From contig JAEUTO010000014.1 in the NCBI GenBank assembly GCA_016787785.1, positions 62,001 to 126,000 on the forward strand: a stretch of 64,000 nt of DNA, given 5' to 3'. The first letter of the stretch is position 1. The number at the start of each line of letters is the position of its first letter. The notes beneath the pieces are model-generated. The model made no database searches and was not told the DNA's origin. It saw only the letters and a list, made by a program, of their open reading frames with translations. The position numbers and the translations under genes are program-made. Shown in pieces: positions 46,856 through 55,579 of the stretch. Source of the DNA: Bacteroidia bacterium. Lineage in GTDB: Bacteria > Bacteroidota > Bacteroidia > B-17B0 > Aurantibacillaceae.

Positions 46856-47253
46856 TTTTTAAATTTTAAAAAATAATATTTTTTGGATATTATCCCGGGT
46901 TAATTAAAAAATCAGAGGATATAAAGCATATCAATTTGATACAGGGAATATCGTAATCAGGTAATAGTGAAAGGTAGCCTTAATAAACCGATAAAAAAAT
47001 TAAAATCCCCTAAAAGGGAAAGAAATGTTACAGATCTAAATATATCCCGATTTGGGGAAGTATTGCCTTACTATAGTTTTAATATCCCATCCTTTTTTTA
47101 TTTGCTTCACAATTACTGCTGCAATTTTTTTTTGAAAAGGAAGTTAATCCTTTGTTGCTATTGGTTTGCGGCTATGCTGACCAAGTTAATGTTTCTGTCC
47201 TTGAGGAAAATCCGTTCGCGCAGGCTTCGCTATCGCTCTTAGTGGGGGTGTAA
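46856..47253. other. 398-base gap without a convincing gene
   Basis: This is AT-rich DNA upstream of the response regulator, where its promoter should lie, and downstream of the 47254-48027 gene. A 91-codon frame from a GTG on the plus strand (46967-47242) has no coding character. A GC-richer patch at about 47206-47240 (GTTCGCGCAGGCTTCGC) stands out and may be a remnant of a dispersed repeat. I see no other structure. Confidence 0.4.
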
Positions 47254-48027
47254 CTACCAACCGGTAACTAATAAATTCCTTGCAGCCTTTTCGCTACACT
47301 TTTGATATGAAGAGTAGGTGAGGGCTGCCTTGCTTCTTACCTGTTCGTTAGTGCCGCTGTTTACGTAAACACTTAAGGCATTGTGTAGTGTGTAGGCTTC
47401 TGGACACATTAAACCGGTTGTCCAAACCACGGGGTTAGCTTTAGCGGCTTGTAAATGCGGTTTAAAATACGATCTACTGTAACAGGCTAAAATAATGCAG
47501 TCACGTATTTTGTTATCACTGCTTGCAAAAGATTCTGTTAAGTCAAAATCCATTAAGCCGTCATGACCAGTGTATGCAAGCATTGACGCATTGCTGTAAA
47601 GACCAATGGAAACATTATTTACTTGAATAGAATCTTTTAATTTGCCTGAACAGGCACATAAGTATTCTTTGGTGCATTGTTTAATGTATTTACCATCGTA
47701 AGCATCGGCCACTAAATAATAATTTTTGGTAACGTGTTTAAATACCAGGCGTTCTAATTTTATAGAATCTACTTTTACGGTTTTTAATAATTTCCATTCT
47801 GCACTTTTTTTAAAGAAACTGCGCACACCATAACCACAACCCCAGTACAAATTATTATTAAGATCTTGTCCATTACCAATTTTGGCAGGCACCGGCACAA
47901 TGCCCTGGTACTTGTTATCGCAAAGCGCCACAAAAACGTGAATGGTTTTAAAAGTGGTAACAGGTTTCTTCAAGTCAAAACCTAAAAAACAAAGTGGAAC
48001 TAAAATAAATAGCATTTTACTAAACAT
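47254..48027 (-). CDS. Exported protein with possible caspase-fold His/Cys dyad
   Basis: The 257-residue product has a short signal peptide. The mature part begins HVFVALCDNKYQGIVPVP, then NLYWGCGYGVRSFF. Later two segments look like the catalytic strands of clan CD (caspase/gingipain-like) peptidases: MLAYTGHDGLMDF with H155, and CIILACYSRSYF with C182. Between and after lie VVWTTGLMCPEAYTLHNAL. Clan CD enzymes place His after one hydrophobic strand (HG) and Cys after the next (AC), which fits. This is inference from motif spacing only; I cannot name the family. Confidence 0.65.
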   Translation of the reverse strand: MFSKMLFILVPLCFLGFDLKKPVTTFKTIHVFVALCDNKYQGIVPVPAKIGNGQDLNNNLYWGCGYGVRSFFKKSAEWKLLKTVKVDSIKLERLVFKHVTKNYYLVADAYDGKYIKQCTKEYLCACSGKLKDSIQVNNVSIGLYSNASMLAYTGHDGLMDFDLTESFASSDNKIRDCIILACYSRSYFKPHLQAAKANPVVWTTGLMCPEAYTLHNALSVYVNSGTNEQVRSKAALTYSSYQKCSEKAARNLLVTGW

Positions 48028-48029
48028 GT

Positions 48030-48356
48030 TTATTTACTTTTTATATAATTCGCAGGTGTAACACCTTTACCTGTTACTTCTGTCAATACATTATAACTAT
48101 AAACAAATTTTCGGTTACTAAAAAACGCATCGTAATAGTTGTTAAATAAAGTTACGTTAATTTTTGCACCCGCTTTAATTTTTTTCAAAACAATTTGTAC
48201 TTCGGGGTAACCAACGGGATAAACGGTTAAACCAAGTATTCGTTTATCATCTATCTTAATATGAGTCTTTTCAAAAGGAATTTTAAAGCTATTACGGTTT
48301 ATATCATTTTTGGTGGAAGAAATACTTTGTGCGCCTTCAATCTCAATAATATCTCC
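48030..48356 (-). pseudogene. In-frame continuation of the preceding gene beyond a TAG stop
   Basis: Directly after the TAG at 48357-48359 the same frame stays open for 108 codons to a TAA at 48030. It reads as normal protein (GDIIEIEGAQ, ILGLTVYPVGYPEVQIVL, KIKAGAKINVTLFNNYYDAF, TEVTGKGVTPANYIKSK). There is no start codon near its beginning. The simplest view is that a single change in a sense codon split a gene of about 348 residues. Readthrough or a sequencing error are alternatives. Confidence 0.7.
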
Positions 48357-49076
48357 CTATTCAGTATAAAAAGAAATAGTGATCTCATTGGTTAGATCAG
48401 TTTCTGTAAAATTAAATTTTGGTTCTATAAGTTGTTTATTGTTTTTTGTACTTAAATAAAGTGTGTCGTTTTTTTCAATACATGAACCTTCGTATGTAGA
48501 ATCTTTTTGGTCAGGACACCAGGTTTTATCATGCGTCAAAATATAACTAAAGGTGTTGTCTTCGTTTATTCGTAACAGGCCTTCTTTGCAGATAGCGCTT
48601 AGTTTATCACCTTCCGCATTTAAAGGCAAATAGGTGCCGATTAAATGTTCCGGGATCATATCATCTATAAACATTACTTCGCTATAATACAATCTGTAAC
48701 CGTAGTTACCTTCGAATAAAAGCAGGTCGTATTCAAATTTGCCACTGGTAATGTAGTTGATGTCTTTTTTCTCTTTTGGATGATCCATCCAGGTTCCACA
48801 AAAAGGATAGACGCGGGCCGGATAGTTAAACTCTTTATGCCTGTTATGAATATAACCATCTGCGGTTCCGGGTAAACTTCCTTGCGCAAAATTAAATAAG
48901 AAATTTTCAGTGATCATAACGGTTTCGTCCTTTTTTATAAAACCGTAATAATTGCCCCCAATTATTAACGAGTCGACGTTATATCCCGTTCTGTTATTTA
49001 TTTTTATTTGAAGGTTCTGTGCGCTTAAAGCAAGACCGGTAAAGATGATCGCGTAGAAATAAACTACTTTTTTCAT
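48357..49076 (-). CDS. Exported protein of unknown function, probably truncated by TAG
   Basis: The ATG at 49076 gives a signal peptide (VVYFYAIIFTGLALSAQ) and 239 residues; a 49229 start would add 51 unrelated residues. The body has no known fold: LIIGGNYYGFIKKDETVMI, then a lipocalin-like stretch (EHLIGTYLPLNAEGDKL, DNTFSYILTHD, DTLYLSTKNN). The protein ends at an in-frame TAG, and the same frame continues as apparent coding sequence to 48030, so this is likely the front part of a broken or recoded gene. TAG ends other genes here, so it is not generally read as sense. Confidence 0.65.
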   Translation of the reverse strand: MKKVVYFYAIIFTGLALSAQNLQIKINNRTGYNVDSLIIGGNYYGFIKKDETVMITENFLFNFAQGSLPGTADGYIHNRHKEFNYPARVYPFCGTWMDHPKEKKDINYITSGKFEYDLLLFEGNYGYRLYYSEVMFIDDMIPEHLIGTYLPLNAEGDKLSAICKEGLLRINEDNTFSYILTHDKTWCPDQKDSTYEGSCIEKNDTLYLSTKNNKQLIEPKFNFTETDLTNEITISFYTE

Positions 49077-49182
49077 ATAACTAAACTTTCCTAAAGCTAA
49101 TTGTAATCCTGATTTCTTAAAGCGCAACTCAACAGCTGTTGAGTTTACTTTTATAAGTGGTAAGTTTTTAGTTCCTAAATCC

Positions 49183-49740
49183 TTACAGGACGCGCTTTTG
49201 CTTTGCACTTTCTGAAATGGTTTTCTCAAGCCTCGAGAGTTGTGTTTTTTCCTGTTTGGCGGTCATTATCCAATGTATCATTACTTTTTGATACGAAGGC
49301 GCTTGTGTTGTAAAAAATTCCCAGGCTTTTTTATTGGTCTTAAATTTTTTCTCGTACGTTGGCGACAATTTTTTCGTCTTGTTTTCGTGAGAATAGATCT
49401 TAGACTTGTTTTCTGCAAGTAATTTAAATGCGGCCACTCCTTCGGGTTTCATTAACCCTTTTTTTGTAAGCTCTTCTATTTTCTTAACATTTATAGCACT
49501 CCAAATACTTTTTGGTTTCCTTGGTGTAAAGCGAATGCAATAACTTTCCTCGTTTATGCTTCTACGAACTCCATCTATCCAACCAAAACACAAGGCTTCA
49601 TCTACAGACTGCGGCCAACTGATACTTGGTTTGCCGGAACTAACTTTATAAAAGCCAACTAATAGTTCTTTTTCTTTTTTATGGTTCTTGTTTAACCATT
49701 TTCTAAAGTCTGATGGTTTTGGAAAGAAAGTCGGTTTCAT
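49183..49740 (-). CDS. YdeI/OmpD-associated family protein
   Basis: The 185-residue cytoplasmic protein has the YdeI pattern: FPKPSDFRKWLNKNHKKEKELLVGFYK, then WPQSVDEALCFGWIDGVRR, YCIRFTPRKPKSIWSAIN and a C-terminal helical domain. Relatives are labelled bacteriocin-protection or OmpD-associated proteins, but the molecular role is not settled. It has no operon partner of clear function. Confidence 0.85.
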   Translation of the reverse strand: MKPTFFPKPSDFRKWLNKNHKKEKELLVGFYKVSSGKPSISWPQSVDEALCFGWIDGVRRSINEESYCIRFTPRKPKSIWSAINVKKIEELTKKGLMKPEGVAAFKLLAENKSKIYSHENKTKKLSPTYEKKFKTNKKAWEFFTTQAPSYQKVMIHWIMTAKQEKTQLSRLEKTISESAKQKRVL

Positions 49741-49750
49741 TAAAGAAAAC

Positions 49751-50080
49751 TTATTTTTTTAATAGCTTAATTACAAAAAGTAAAAAGCCCGTTGCAAAAA
49801 GTATAGTAAATATGATGGAGATAAAATGTAATATGTTATACATGATCCCAATACTGCTAATGTTTATACCAGTGCTAAATCTCGCTAAATAATCCATAAT
49901 GCTATCCAGCAAAACTAGTTTTACCATCAAACCCAAATCGCCAATTAGCATTAATTGTGTTCCAGGGCTTTTTGCATTACGCTGCAATTTAATAATTGCG
50001 ATCAACATCAATACAAGCGGAAGCAGAGATAGCAATTTATAGATTATAATATGTGCTATTAATGCAAAGTAATTGTTCAT
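49751..50080 (-). CDS. Small integral membrane protein
   Basis: From the ATG at 50080 (MNNYFALIAHIIIYK) the 109-residue protein has three hydrophobic helices and no soluble domain. A start at 50131 would overlap the dipeptidase gene and add a non-hydrophobic stretch. No family is recognised. It may be co-transcribed with the upstream dipeptidase gene, which ends 22 bases before this ATG. Confidence 0.6.
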   Translation of the reverse strand: MNNYFALIAHIIIYKLLSLLPLVLMLIAIIKLQRNAKSPGTQLMLIGDLGLMVKLVLLDSIMDYLARFSTGINISSIGIMYNILHFISIIFTILFATGFLLFVIKLLKK

Positions 50081-50102
50081 AGTTTTTTTTAAAAAAGTAT
50101 AA

Positions 50103-51086
50103 TTAGCTCCAGTTTCTTTTAATAAAATCAATTACATTTTTATGGCTCATGTTTTCTAAAAAACCTTTAGGCACTTTGTCTTCCAAATGTTTTAAGAGAG
50201 CAGGGTAGCAGCTTGCATCTTCTTTGTCTTTATGATAATAAGGCACACGTTTTGGATCTGGCTCGCTGGCGAAAAAATAATCGGCACCAAAACACATGGT
50301 ATTTTCTCCACCAATTTTAATGCCATGAAGCACGTGATCGTAAAAGACATTCGGCTCATCGTTATTTAAAAAGGCACGTAAAAAATTTAAACCAATAATG
50401 CCTTTGCGTTTAATAATTTCTTTTGCAAGATCGTCGGGCAAATTACGCGGATGATCAAAAATGGCGCGGAAGTTAGAATGACTTGCAATTAAAGGAATAT
50501 CTAAATTGTATTTTGCTATATGTTCCAGTTGTCCGTAAGCCAAAGCATCGCTGGTGTGCGATAGATCGAGCGCAATCTTTTTTCCGCTCATATAATCAAG
50601 CAGCTTTTTTCCATCGTCTTTTAAGCCTGCTTTGGTATAATTACCCCCGCCAAAACGGTTCTCGCCATGATGTGTGAAGCTAATGTATATAACACGCTCC
50701 ACATTGCTTATGATCTTTTCTAATTTTTTAAAGGCATTTTCAATTGGTTCGTCTTCTTCGCAAAAGCCGGATGCATTTTCTATAGAGACAACCATGCCGG
50801 TCTTATCTGAATTTAATGCGCTATTTAAAGATGCAATATCTTTTACAAGGCAAACATTTTCTTTATGTGTTGTTTGTAGCTTTTTAAAGATCTCGCTTTC
50901 TTTTAAACCTGTTTCAGAACTTCCTTTTTCGGTGCCCGTATAAATGGCCATTACCTGAAGCTTTACATTACCCGCTTTTAATGCATTAAAGTTGCAGCCT
51001 ATTTTAGGAAAAAAGGGATCTGCGCCCGGCACATACTCTAAGTAAGATAGCAGGTCGCAGTGCATATCAACAATTGGATATTTCAT
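50103..51086 (-). CDS. M19 (renal-type) membrane dipeptidase family protein
   Basis: The 327-residue protein begins YPIVDMHCDLL, with the HxD zinc pair. It continues with a Glu in VVSIENASGF, YISFTHHGENRFGGG, ALDLSHTSD and PLIASHSNFRAIFDHPRNLPDD, the ordered metal ligands of M19. These are zinc enzymes that split dipeptides, some acting on D-amino-acid or cell-wall dipeptides. There is no signal peptide, so it is likely cytoplasmic here. Confidence 0.92.
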   Translation of the reverse strand: MKYPIVDMHCDLLSYLEYVPGADPFFPKIGCNFNALKAGNVKLQVMAIYTGTEKGSSETGLKESEIFKKLQTTHKENVCLVKDIASLNSALNSDKTGMVVSIENASGFCEEDEPIENAFKKLEKIISNVERVIYISFTHHGENRFGGGNYTKAGLKDDGKKLLDYMSGKKIALDLSHTSDALAYGQLEHIAKYNLDIPLIASHSNFRAIFDHPRNLPDDLAKEIIKRKGIIGLNFLRAFLNNDEPNVFYDHVLHGIKIGGENTMCFGADYFFASEPDPKRVPYYHKDKEDASCYPALLKHLEDKVPKGFLENMSHKNVIDFIKRNWS

Positions 51087-51268
51087 ATCTGTTTTCTAAA
51101 CGTTTAGATAAAGATAGCATTTATAGGATAACATATTTTATAATGTTAAAATTTTGTTTAATTTCGAAACTGCTCCCAATTTAAATCAGTCTATCACTAG
51201 TGTTAAGTATTCTCAGCCCAGAAATTAAGCGCTGATTTTGTTTATGTTATTGATGGAAACAACCAATT

Positions 51269-53413
51269 ATGAAAAAACGTATTAGTTTATTTACTATAGC
51301 CTTTTTGCTTAGCGCAGGTGTGTCTTTTTCTCAATCAGCAAAGATCGATTCTCTAAAAACACGCCTTTCGCAAAACCTGCACGATACCGAAAGAGTAAAA
51401 ACACTTGTTAAACTTTCAATTTATGTTGAGAAGACAAATTTAGACACTGCCTTCATGATCGCTAACCAGGCATTGGCAATTATTAAGAAATGCAAGGTCG
51501 ACGAAATAAATTTAAAGAAGTTTACGGCTTCTGTTTATGCAAAACTTGGCAATAATTATTTCCTGAAAGGTGATTTTTCAAATGCTTTAAAATATTTTAA
51601 AGATCAAAAAAAATTAAACGAAGAAATTTTAAAAGTACAACCACAGCGGGCAGACGTAGCAAAAAGTAATGCCATGTGTATTTCAAATATTGGAAACGTA
51701 TTCTACCGCCAGGCCGATTACCCTAATGCGCTGGATTATTATTTCAGATCACTCAAGTACCTTGAGGAATCAAATGACAAATCTGCCACTAGTAGTTGTT
51801 TTATGAATATTGGGATCGTCTATTCGATTTTAGAAGATTATCCAAAAGCCTTGCATTATTATTTCAAAGCCGAAAAAATTGCCGAAGAACTAGGTCGTAA
51901 AAAGACATTAATGCTTACTAAAAGTAATATCGGAAGTATTTATAATTCTATGCAAAATTATCCAAAAGCACTTGATTACCTTTCTAGCTCTCTAAAAATA
52001 GCCGAAGAAATGGGGGATAAACAATCAATGGGCAGTGCGCTATACAATATTGGCAGTACATATGATGCCATGGAAGAATATGCTAAAGCCCTTGATCACT
52101 ATTCCCGATCGTTAAAATTGGCTGAAGAGATGGGCGATCAAATGAGTGCTGCTTTTAACCTGAGCAATATTGGGACGGCGTACACAGACCTAAAAAAATA
52201 CAAAGAGGCCGAAGTATATTTGCTGCGGGCGCTTGCATTAGACAGTGCTCTTGGCGCTTTCGAGCGTACAAAAGACGACGAGAAGAATTTAAGTGACCTA
52301 TACGTAATAACGAACCGCCCCGGCCTGGCTTTATCACATTACAAAAAATACATCGTTGCGCGCGATAGTATAAATAACGACGAGGCACAGAAAAAAATGG
52401 CGCGTACAGAAATTAATTATGAATACGAGAAAAAAGAAGTTAAAGCTAAAGCCGAACAGGAAAAGAAAGACGCAATAGCAAATGAAGAAAAGCAAAAACA
52501 AAAGATCATTCTTTGGTCCGTACTTGGTGGATTGTTGCTTGTTATTGTTTTTGCAATTGTAATGGTACAACGCTTTAGGGTGACGCAGCAACAGAAAAAA
52601 GTAATTGAAGCGCAAAAGAAAATAACCGACGAGCAAAAACACCAGATAGAAGAAAAACACAAAGAAATTACCGACAGTATTAATTACGCTGAACGTATTC
52701 AACGCAGCTTTTTAGCAACAAAAGAATTGCTGGACGAAAATCTGAACGACTATTTTGTGCTCTTTCAACCTAAGGATGTAGTAAGCGGTGATTTTTACTG
52801 GGCTTCCAAAATGCATAATGATCAATTTATTTTAGCTACTGCAGATAGCACAGGGCACGGGGTTCCGGGAGCTATTATGAGTTTGCTTAATATTACAAGT
52901 TTAGAAAAAGCAATTGAACAACATATAGAACCTGCACTGATCTTAAATGCAACGCGCAAAACCATTATAGAGCGATTAAAAAAAGATGGCAGCCCCGATG
53001 GCGGAAAAGATGGTATGGATTGTAGTTTGATAAGTTTGGATTTTAAAAACAATATGCTAACCTATGCCGCAGCTAATAACCCGGTATGGATAGTGAGAGG
53101 ACAAGAGTTGCTCGAGTTTTCACCGGATAAAATGCCGGTTGGAAAACACGATAAAGATGGAACGGCATTTACACAACATACGATCACATTACAAAAAAAT
53201 GATGTTGTATATACATTAACGGATGGCTTACCTGATCAGTTTGGCGGACCAAAAGGAAAGAAGTTCATGTACAAGCGTTTAAAAGAATTATTGATCTCTA
53301 TAACACATTTGCCTATGGTAGAGCAAAAAGAACAACTTGCTATGGCTTTAAATGAGTGGAAGGGCGATTTGGAACAGGTAGATGATGTATGCGTTATTGG
53401 TGTAAGAATATAA
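51269..53413 (+). CDS. TPR-SpoIIE serine/threonine phosphatase
   Basis: The 714-residue protein has a signal peptide or anchor (ending VSFSQ), about seven TPR repeats (residues 90-330, e.g. YPKALDYLSSSLKIAEEMG), a coiled coil, one membrane helix (about 412-432, IILWSVLGGLLLVIVFAIVM), a signalling helix, and a C-terminal PP2C/SpoIIE domain (about 500-714) with PKDVVSGDFYW, ADSTGHGVPGAIMS, DGMDCSLISLD and VYTLTDGLPDQFGG. The Asp residues for metal binding are present. TPRs lie outside and the phosphatase inside, so it likely passes an envelope signal to a phosphoprotein in the cytoplasm. A SiaC-like candidate lies at 5374. Confidence 0.9.
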   Translation: MKKRISLFTIAFLLSAGVSFSQSAKIDSLKTRLSQNLHDTERVKTLVKLSIYVEKTNLDTAFMIANQALAIIKKCKVDEINLKKFTASVYAKLGNNYFLKGDFSNALKYFKDQKKLNEEILKVQPQRADVAKSNAMCISNIGNVFYRQADYPNALDYYFRSLKYLEESNDKSATSSCFMNIGIVYSILEDYPKALHYYFKAEKIAEELGRKKTLMLTKSNIGSIYNSMQNYPKALDYLSSSLKIAEEMGDKQSMGSALYNIGSTYDAMEEYAKALDHYSRSLKLAEEMGDQMSAAFNLSNIGTAYTDLKKYKEAEVYLLRALALDSALGAFERTKDDEKNLSDLYVITNRPGLALSHYKKYIVARDSINNDEAQKKMARTEINYEYEKKEVKAKAEQEKKDAIANEEKQKQKIILWSVLGGLLLVIVFAIVMVQRFRVTQQQKKVIEAQKKITDEQKHQIEEKHKEITDSINYAERIQRSFLATKELLDENLNDYFVLFQPKDVVSGDFYWASKMHNDQFILATADSTGHGVPGAIMSLLNITSLEKAIEQHIEPALILNATRKTIIERLKKDGSPDGGKDGMDCSLISLDFKNNMLTYAAANNPVWIVRGQELLEFSPDKMPVGKHDKDGTAFTQHTITLQKNDVVYTLTDGLPDQFGGPKGKKFMYKRLKELLISITHLPMVEQKEQLAMALNEWKGDLEQVDDVCVIGVRI

Positions 53414-53470
53414 AGCACAGGAATTGGTCAGTAAATTTTAATTGAACAGAACGAAATTCTCTTACAAAAA

Positions 53471-53626
53471 TTAAATTAAAGATTTTTTAAAAGCATCAAT
53501 TATATAAGTGTTGCTTTGATACATGATGGTTTCGTTTACTAAAAGATCCAGTTGATTTTTTTCGTTGGCCGGAAGCATAACGATGCCTGAAGTTTTTAAA
53601 AAGGACCTTCTGTTAATTGGATCCAT
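53471..53626 (-). CDS. Small frame with twin-arginine signal motif, probable gene remnant
   Basis: This 51-codon frame begins MDPINRRSFLKTSGIVML, a textbook Tat motif (RRSFLK) with only the first residues of the hydrophobic region. It then passes straight into LLVNETIMYQSNTYIIDAFKKSLI and stops. A working Tat substrate needs a longer hydrophobic stretch and a folded domain. It looks like the fused ends of a larger exported protein after an internal deletion. It lies 15 bases after the beta-lactamase stop, on the same strand. Confidence 0.5.
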   Translation of the reverse strand: MDPINRRSFLKTSGIVMLPANEKNQLDLLVNETIMYQSNTYIIDAFKKSLI

Positions 53627-53641
53627 GTGCGTTTTATTTAT

Positions 53642-54544
53642 TTAATTTTTCTTGCTTGAAAAATAGTCCCAGCACATTTTTGAAATATCTGAAATTATTT
53701 TTTCGTTCGTAGTTTCATTCTCTGTAGAGTTAGTTACAAAGACAGAAATATAGAAGTAATTTCCGTTAGGTAAGAACACAATACCAATATCATTCACCGC
53801 AGCCGTTAAGCCCTCTTTATTTGAGCCGGATGTTCCTGTTTTATGCGCAACAACAGTATTTGCCGGCAGCTGACCTTTTATCCTGGCCATACCGGTGGAT
53901 GTTTCTTTCATTATTTTCCAGAGAAAGTCATAACTTTTCTGACTTAAGCGTTTTGTCTTGTTATTGTAAAATTGCATTAACACCTCATTGGTTGCTTTTG
54001 GCGTTGTCCAGTTCTCAAACTGCTTGTCCCAGCTTTTTTGCTGTAATTCTTCGTTGATCTTAATAGAAATATCTTTAAAATTAGTTTTTACAAAATAGTC
54101 TTCAACTACTTTAGGGCCACCGATCAATTTTAATAAAAGATCGCAACCAACATTGTCGCTCTCAGAAACCGTGTATTTCAATATTTCTGACATTGTCAAA
54201 GTACCGCCATTAGGATATTTATTTCGAATAGGCGAGTAGAGATCGGGAAGCATATCTTTCTTTTCGATCTTTATTTTTTGATCCAATGAAAATTTTCCTT
54301 TATCAATTTCTGATAGAATGGCGATGGCTATATGAAATTTAAATACACTTTGCATCGGGAAATGCATGGTACCGTTTATGGATAAAGTGTCTTTTCCGTT
54401 GCTTCCCATAATGGCTATGCCTACAGTAGCTTTTTTAGTTGAAAGTCCTTGTTGTATCTTTTGCTTTAATGAATCTGTTTGTGCATTAACGCCGCTGTTA
54501 AGGAATAAAAAGAATATTGCCGTTAAACGAAAGATGGCGATCAT
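53642..54544 (-). CDS. Class A beta-lactamase, A2-like (PER/CfxA side)
   Basis: The 300-residue protein has a signal peptide (ending GVNAQ) and the full class A set: S66-K69 (SVFK), S129-D130-N131 in VSESDN, a Glu of the omega loop at E165 in INEELQQ, and K235-T236-G237 in AHKTGTSG. The segment FENWTTPKATNEVLMQFY after the omega loop is like the A2 branch found in Bacteroidota (CfxA, CepA, PER, VEB). It should hydrolyse beta-lactams in the periplasm; spectrum cannot be told. No mobile element is seen next to it, so it is probably a resident gene. Confidence 0.92.
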   Translation of the reverse strand: MIAIFRLTAIFFLFLNSGVNAQTDSLKQKIQQGLSTKKATVGIAIMGSNGKDTLSINGTMHFPMQSVFKFHIAIAILSEIDKGKFSLDQKIKIEKKDMLPDLYSPIRNKYPNGGTLTMSEILKYTVSESDNVGCDLLLKLIGGPKVVEDYFVKTNFKDISIKINEELQQKSWDKQFENWTTPKATNEVLMQFYNNKTKRLSQKSYDFLWKIMKETSTGMARIKGQLPANTVVAHKTGTSGSNKEGLTAAVNDIGIVFLPNGNYFYISVFVTNSTENETTNEKIISDISKMCWDYFSSKKN

Positions 54545-54564
54545 ATAAAAATAATTTCGAAAAA

Positions 54565-55542
54565 TTACTCCTTAATGAACCGTGAAGAATAGACGGTATT
54601 ATTGGATCTCATTTTTAGAAAATAAATTCCCGGCAGCAAACTTTCAACACTTAGCGGTCCCTGAACAGTTTCTCTTTGCATCACTAATTTACCAAGTGCA
54701 TCGTAAATTGAAAGTGAGTTGACTTCTATATTTTCGAATGTTATGGAATTGTTCACCGGGTTTGGGTATACAGAAATAATAGCTGGTTTAAATTCAGGTA
54801 GTGCACTTATTGTACCACAAGCCGCTGCTGACGCAGTAGCAAATGTGGTATAGTTTGTAATACTTACAGCGTCTGACGGTTTAGAAAAACATTTCAATTC
54901 CGATTTTGACTCAAAATCTGCAAAGATAGAATTCCATGCGCCAAGTGTACTGCCAATACCTTCCACAACATAAACAACCCCTGACGAAAGCTGCAGAACC
55001 GAATTGTTTACCACTTTAAAACGTTTGTGATATTTTGTTGCAAATAGAAATGAATCTATAGCGAGTATTTTGAATTTAGTTGGCCCTCCTGGAAGTCCTG
55101 AATTAGTAACTGATTTCCAAACAAGGCTATCGCCAACATTTTTGTTTAAGAAATCATAAACTATATTAGTGGTTGTTGGCGTATAGTTAGCTGTTAAAGT
55201 TGTAGTGAAGTAAACTTTCTTGTTTAAACTATCGTTCAAAACATATCCAACAAAGGCATTTGTAAAATTGCCCGGAACTATTCCATCGTTACAAGGGGTA
55301 GAGCAGGCTACACGGCTATACGCTGCTGATTCGTACAATTTCAACCAGGTATTGCCGTTATTTAATTCGAAGCCGTGGAATTGAAAGCTTGCAAATTCAT
55401 TAACATAACAGCAGGTGCCGCTCGAGATTCTCCAATAATTTTGGGAATTCCAAACTGTTGTTGAGTCAACCGGTTGGTATTTTTGAGAGTAAGAAACTCC
55501 AAAAATTAAAAATGTAAAACAGGCAAGTAAAATTTTTCTCAT
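54565..55542 (-). CDS. T9SS-secreted protein of unknown function
   Basis: The 325-residue product has a signal peptide ending VSYSQ and a type A T9SS sorting domain (ISVYPNPVNNSITFEN to FIKE). The middle holds several Cys (TCCY, ACSTPCN, KCF, AACG) that may form disulphides, and WRISSGTCCYVNEFASF. The layout is like that of the 18398 gene product. It ends 20 bases after the beta-lactamase start on the same strand, so the two may share a transcript. Confidence 0.78.
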   Translation of the reverse strand: MRKILLACFTFLIFGVSYSQKYQPVDSTTVWNSQNYWRISSGTCCYVNEFASFQFHGFELNNGNTWLKLYESAAYSRVACSTPCNDGIVPGNFTNAFVGYVLNDSLNKKVYFTTTLTANYTPTTTNIVYDFLNKNVGDSLVWKSVTNSGLPGGPTKFKILAIDSFLFATKYHKRFKVVNNSVLQLSSGVVYVVEGIGSTLGAWNSIFADFESKSELKCFSKPSDAVSITNYTTFATASAAACGTISALPEFKPAIISVYPNPVNNSITFENIEVNSLSIYDALGKLVMQRETVQGPLSVESLLPGIYFLKMRSNNTVYSSRFIKE

Positions 55543-55579
55543 AGTTAAATTTACAAAATTAAATTTAAACCGGGAAATT

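Noticed and set aside
46967-47242. 91-codon frame on the plus strand
   Set aside because: GTG start, odd composition ending in a basic run (RKIRSRRLRYRS) read from a GC-rich patch, and no coding character.
49077-49229. Longer N-terminus of the TAG-split protein
   Set aside because: The ATG at 49076 gives a clean signal peptide; the extra 51 residues have no matching pattern and would place it internally.
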